34,751 bases of DNA from Zoogloea sp. (lineage in GTDB: Bacteria; Pseudomonadota; Gammaproteobacteria; Burkholderiales; Rhodocyclaceae), in contig WBTZ01000047.1 of the NCBI GenBank assembly GCA_009026175.1, forward strand, positions 1 through 34,751, read 5' to 3'. Both the position numbers and the translations under genes were made by a program. Within the stretch, counting starts at the first letter, position 1; every line of letters begins with the position of its first letter. Positions 31,800 through 34,751 of this stretch are shown one piece after another. The notes under the pieces were generated by a model that saw nothing but the letters and a program-made list of their open reading frames with translations, did not search any database and was not told the DNA's origin.

Positions 31800-32831
31800 A
31801 TGAACGAGATTCGACGCCAGATCCTGCGTGGATTGGCCGCTTCCCCCGCCCTCGCACTCTCCCTCAACCCCGGCCAGCTGTTTGCCCAGGCTGCTGCTGA
31901 ACTCAAGATATCCCACCAGTTTCCCGGTGGCACCCTGACCGAAGGGGACTTCCGCGACCGCCTGTGCCGCAAGTTCTCCGCCGAACTGGCCAAGCGCTCC
32001 AACGGTGCCCTCAAGGGCACGGTCTATCCCGGCTCCTCGCTGATGAAGACCAACGCCCAGTTCAGCTCCATGCGCAAGGGCGCCCTGGACATGAGCCTGG
32101 TGCCCCTGTCCTACGCCGGCGGCGAAGTGCCCGAGACCAACCTGGGCCTGATGCCGGGCATCGTCACTTCTTATGAGAAGGCGGTGGCCTGGAAGAAGGC
32201 CGAAGTGGGCAAGGCCCTGGCCAACATCCTGGCCGACAAGGGCGTGTTCGTGGTGAGCTGGATCTGGCAGGCCGGCGGTGTGGCCAGCCGCACCAAGCCC
32301 ATCGTCGAGCCGGAAGACGCCAAGGGCCTCAAGGTACGCGGCGGCAGCCGCGAGATGGACATGGTGCTCAAGGCCGCCGGGGCGGCGGTGCTGACCCTGC
32401 CGTCCAACGAGATCTACGCGGCCATGCAGACCGGCGCCCTGGACGCGGCGATGACCTCTTCCACCAGCCTGATCTCCTTCCGCCTGGAAGAAGTCGCCAA
32501 GGCCCTCACCACCGGCCGTGGCAAGACCTACTGGTTCATGTTCGAGCCCCTGCTCATCTCCCGCGCCGTCTTCGAGCGCCTGCCCAAGGCCCAGCAGGAC
32601 CTGGTGATGACCATCGGCGCCGAGATGGAACAGTTTGCCCTCGAGGCCGCCAAGGCCGACGACCAGCAGGTGGCCACCGTCTATCAGAAGGCCGGCGGCA
32701 AGGCCTACGACCTGTCGGACGCCACCGTCAAGAAGTGGCAGGCGATCGCCCGCGAAACCGCCTGGAAGGACTTCGCCGGCAAGAACGAGAGCTGCGCCCG
32801 CATGCTCAAGCTCGCGGAGCAAGCGCTATGA
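31800..32831 (+). CDS. dctP: TRAP transporter solute-binding protein (DctP family)
   Basis: This 343-aa protein starts at ATG 31800, with GGAGGAGAT upstream. The N-terminus MNEIRRQILRGLAASPALAL, cleaved near AQAAA (about residue 32), is a signal peptide with an R-R-x-x-L core compatible with Tat export. The mature protein follows the DctP/TAXI-type Venus-flytrap order: LKISHQFPGGTLTEGDFRDR, GTVYPGSSLMKTNAQFSSMR, then DAKGLKVRGGSREMDMVLKA with the conserved substrate-carboxylate Arg near residue 179, and MQTGALDAAMTSSTSLISF. It binds an organic acid in the periplasm for the DctQM pump. Substrate is unknown; the neighbouring DLH gene hints at an aromatic- or lactone-derived acid. Confidence 0.95.
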   Translation: MNEIRRQILRGLAASPALALSLNPGQLFAQAAAELKISHQFPGGTLTEGDFRDRLCRKFSAELAKRSNGALKGTVYPGSSLMKTNAQFSSMRKGALDMSLVPLSYAGGEVPETNLGLMPGIVTSYEKAVAWKKAEVGKALANILADKGVFVVSWIWQAGGVASRTKPIVEPEDAKGLKVRGGSREMDMVLKAAGAAVLTLPSNEIYAAMQTGALDAAMTSSTSLISFRLEEVAKALTTGRGKTYWFMFEPLLISRAVFERLPKAQQDLVMTIGAEMEQFALEAAKADDQQVATVYQKAGGKAYDLSDATVKKWQAIARETAWKDFAGKNESCARMLKLAEQAL

Positions 32832-33388
32832 GCCACGGATTCGAGATCGAGGGGCTGGCCAAGCCGCCGGAGATCCCGGCCACCGGCCTGATCGGGGCCC
32901 TGGGCCGGCTCATGGAGATGATCAACACGGTCATCATGTTCCTGTCGTCGGGGGCGCTGCTGGCGGCGTCCCTGATCCTGTGCAGCAGCGTCTTCCTGCG
33001 CTACTTCCTGAAGATCCCCACCGACTGGCAGGACGAGATGTCGGTCTTCCTGCTGGTGGGGGCCACCTTCATGTGTGCGGCCTACGTGCAGTCCCAGCGC
33101 GGCCACATCGGCATCGAGGCCCTGGCCGGCCTGCTGCCCCCGGCGGTGAACCGGGTGCGCCTGGCCCTCTGCGACCTGGCCTCCTTCCTGTTCTGCGCCT
33201 TCTTCTCCTGGAAGTCGATCCTGCTGCTGCACGAAGCCTGGGTCGATGGCCAGACCACCTCGTCCGCCTGGGCGCCGCCCCTGTGGATTCCCTACAGCCT
33301 GATGACCCTCGGGATGATCCTGCTGACCCTGCAGATCCTGCTGCAATTCGTCGCCGCCTGCGTGCGCAAGGAGGGTAACCATGACTGA
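32828..33388 (+). CDS. dctQ: TRAP transporter small membrane subunit (DctQ)
   Basis: This 186-aa inner-membrane protein has four hydrophobic helices: MINTVIMFLSSGALLAASLI, MSVFLLVGATFMCAAYVQSQ, LALCDLASFLFCAFFSWKSI and LMTLGMILLTLQILLQFVAA. The signature FLRYFLKIPTDWQDEMSVFL and QRGHIGIE are typical of DctQ. ATG 32828 overlaps the DctP stop (ATGA), so translation is coupled; the longer open frame upstream is the dctP gene in another frame. It forms the energy-coupling membrane complex with DctM. Confidence 0.93.
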   Translation: MSHGFEIEGLAKPPEIPATGLIGALGRLMEMINTVIMFLSSGALLAASLILCSSVFLRYFLKIPTDWQDEMSVFLLVGATFMCAAYVQSQRGHIGIEALAGLLPPAVNRVRLALCDLASFLFCAFFSWKSILLLHEAWVDGQTTSSAWAPPLWIPYSLMTLGMILLTLQILLQFVAACVRKEGNHD

Positions 33389-34733
33389 AGCTTCCATCGG
33401 CATGCTGTATGGCCTGGGCACCCTGGTGGTGATGTTCTCGGGCATCCCCATCGCCTTCGCCCTCGGCATCATCGCCGTCATCTTCATGCTGGCCTTCATG
33501 CCCGGGGCCGCCACCGACACGATCACCCAGAACGTGTTCGAGGAGATGGCCAACATCACCCTGCTGTCCATCCCGCTGTTCATCCTCAAGGGGGCGGCCA
33601 TCGGCAAGTCCCGCGCCGGTGCCGATCTGTACTCGGCCATCCACGCCTGGATGCACAAGGTGCCGGGCGGCCTGGGCATCGCCAACGTGTTTGCCTGCGC
33701 CCTGTTCGCGGCGATGGCCGGCTCCAGCCCGGCCACCTGCTCGGCCATCGGCGGGGCGGGCATCCCCGAGATGCGGGCCCGCGGCTACTCGCCGGGCTTT
33801 GCGGCGGGCATCATCGCCGCCGGCGGCACCCTGGGCATCCTGCTGCCCCCGTCCATCACCATGATCCTGTTCGCGGTGGCGGCCGAGCAGTCCCTCGGGC
33901 GGCTCTTCCTGGCGGGCATCTTCCCGGGCCTGATGCTGGTCTTCCTGTTCGCCGGCTATGCCGCCTGGCGCTACAAGCAGGAATACAACGCGGCCCTCGA
34001 CGTGTGGAAGGGCGGCGGCACCAAGTCGGCCTACCTGGACGAGATGCACCTCACCCTCGCCGACAAGACCCGCATGCTGCCCCGCGTGCTGCCCTTCGTG
34101 ATCCTGCTGATCGGCGTGATGGTGGCCCTCTACGGCGGCTACGCGACCCCGTCGGAAACCGCCGGCCTCGGCGGCATCCTGGCCCTGGTGCTGATCGCCG
34201 TGATCTACGGCGTATGGCGTCCGCAGCAGCTCAAGCCCATCCTCAACGGCACCCTCAAGGAGTCCACCATGCTGATGTTCATCATCGGCATGTCATTGCT
34301 GTACTCCTACGTGATGAGCTACCTGCACATCAGCCAGTCGGCCGCCGAGTGGATCGTCGCCATGCACCTCTCCAAGTGGGTGCTGCTGTCGGCCATCCTG
34401 GTCTTCGTGATCGTGCTGGGCTTCTTCCTGCCGCCGGTGTCGATCATCCTGATGACCGCCCCCATCGTCCTGCCGCCCCTCAAGGCCGCCGGCTTCGACA
34501 TGATCTGGTTCGGCATCGTGATGACGGTGGTCATGGAGATGGGCCTGATCCACCCGCCGGTGGGCCTCAACATCTTCGTCATCAAGAACGTGGCGCCGGA
34601 CATCCCGCTCAAGGACATCATCTGGGGCGTCATGCCCTTCGTCGGGCTGATGTTCGTGGCGGTGATCCTGCTCTGCCTCTTCCCCGGCATCGCCACCTGG
34701 CTGCCCGACGTGATCATGGGCCCGGCCAGCTGA
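33381..34733 (+). CDS. dctM: TRAP transporter large permease subunit (DctM)
   Basis: This 450-aa polytopic protein has about twelve hydrophobic segments. Family motifs include GIPIAFALG (about 27), SIPLFILKG (about 70), AMAGSSPATCSAIGGAGIPE (about 113), GGTLGILLPPSITMILFAVA (about 155) and MEMGLIHPPVGLNIFVIKNV near the C-terminus. DctM forms the translocation path and couples substrate uptake to Na+ entry. It overlaps DctQ by 8 bp, completing a P-Q-M operon. Length and ends look complete; the stop is at 34731-34733. Confidence 0.96.
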   Translation: MTEASIGMLYGLGTLVVMFSGIPIAFALGIIAVIFMLAFMPGAATDTITQNVFEEMANITLLSIPLFILKGAAIGKSRAGADLYSAIHAWMHKVPGGLGIANVFACALFAAMAGSSPATCSAIGGAGIPEMRARGYSPGFAAGIIAAGGTLGILLPPSITMILFAVAAEQSLGRLFLAGIFPGLMLVFLFAGYAAWRYKQEYNAALDVWKGGGTKSAYLDEMHLTLADKTRMLPRVLPFVILLIGVMVALYGGYATPSETAGLGGILALVLIAVIYGVWRPQQLKPILNGTLKESTMLMFIIGMSLLYSYVMSYLHISQSAAEWIVAMHLSKWVLLSAILVFVIVLGFFLPPVSIILMTAPIVLPPLKAAGFDMIWFGIVMTVVMEMGLIHPPVGLNIFVIKNVAPDIPLKDIIWGVMPFVGLMFVAVILLCLFPGIATWLPDVIMGPAS

Positions 34734-34751
34734 ACGCGTCCGCCACCGCTC

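Noticed and set aside
31608-32822. A 404-aa minus-strand frame opposite dctP
   Set aside because: Gly/His/Leu-rich antisense shadow of the solute-binding protein gene, which has clear family motifs and a strong ribosome-binding site.
1-34751. CRISPR array or known anti-phage defence cassette
   Set aside because: I found no regularly spaced direct repeats, no Cas proteins, and no recognisable restriction, toxin-antitoxin, retron or CBASS genes, although such islands often carry them.

Overview
The flanks of this window (about 1-1550 and 30077-34751) are high-GC chromosomal sequence of a betaproteobacterium, probably Rhodocyclales (Azospira/Azoarcus/Thauera-like). I infer this from base composition and from the YCF48-repeat protein, TRAP transporter and FCD-type GntR regulator; no marker gene proves it. 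Left to right the flanks hold an exported YCF48/BNR-repeat protein, the C-terminal part of a dienelactone-hydrolase (DLH) family gene, then (after the insert) the N-terminal part of that DLH gene, a GntR/FCD regulator, and a divergent DctP-DctQ-DctM TRAP operon.

The main event is a roughly 28.5-kb mobile island (about 1560-30073) inside the DLH gene. The Ser-nucleophile half lies at 30077-30693 and the Asp/His half at 1160-1556. Both junctions carry GTG, and joining the halves through one copy restores a single reading frame. At the right edge, pointing inward, is a tightly coupled four-gene operon: three tyrosine-recombinase-fold proteins (460, 510 and 821 aa) and a 170-aa charged, coiled-coil-like protein. 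This resembles Tn554-, recombinase-in-trio- or gamma-mobile-trio-type machinery and is the likely mobiliser.

The island is mosaic. At 1900-6700 there is a small XRE regulator, small unknown ORFs, a broken IS91-type integrase, a truncated RIT-like integrase, and an IS66 tnpC with one end left. At 6700-11450 there is a signalling block: a hypothetical protein, a GAF-PAS-PAS-diguanylate cyclase, a bacteriohemerythrin and a PAS histidine kinase. At 11820-13700 there is an H-NS-like silencer with its own terminator and upstream palindrome, a small basic protein, a 34-bp near-perfect palindrome and an exported YHYH protein. At 13780-17190 there is a second self-contained mobility/maintenance operon: large serine recombinase, ParB-like protein and RepB/ParB-like protein, joined by ATGA overlaps. 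At 17490-19300 there is a graveyard: an internally deleted IS66 with both ends, an IS5 fragment and a group II intron 3' end. At 19675-22186 there is an AT-rich operon of four exported proteins with no recognised function except one F5/8-type-C (discoidin-like) domain. At 22384-23593 there is an IS3-type element with an amber codon in orfB, followed by remnants of an XRE gene and an IS5 transposase.

The best candidates for undescribed biology are the four-gene integrase module with its in-frame DLH target, the ParB/RepB/serine-recombinase operon with the nearby palindrome as a possible centromere-like site, and the four-protein exported operon. No CRISPR array, rRNA or complete tRNA gene was seen.
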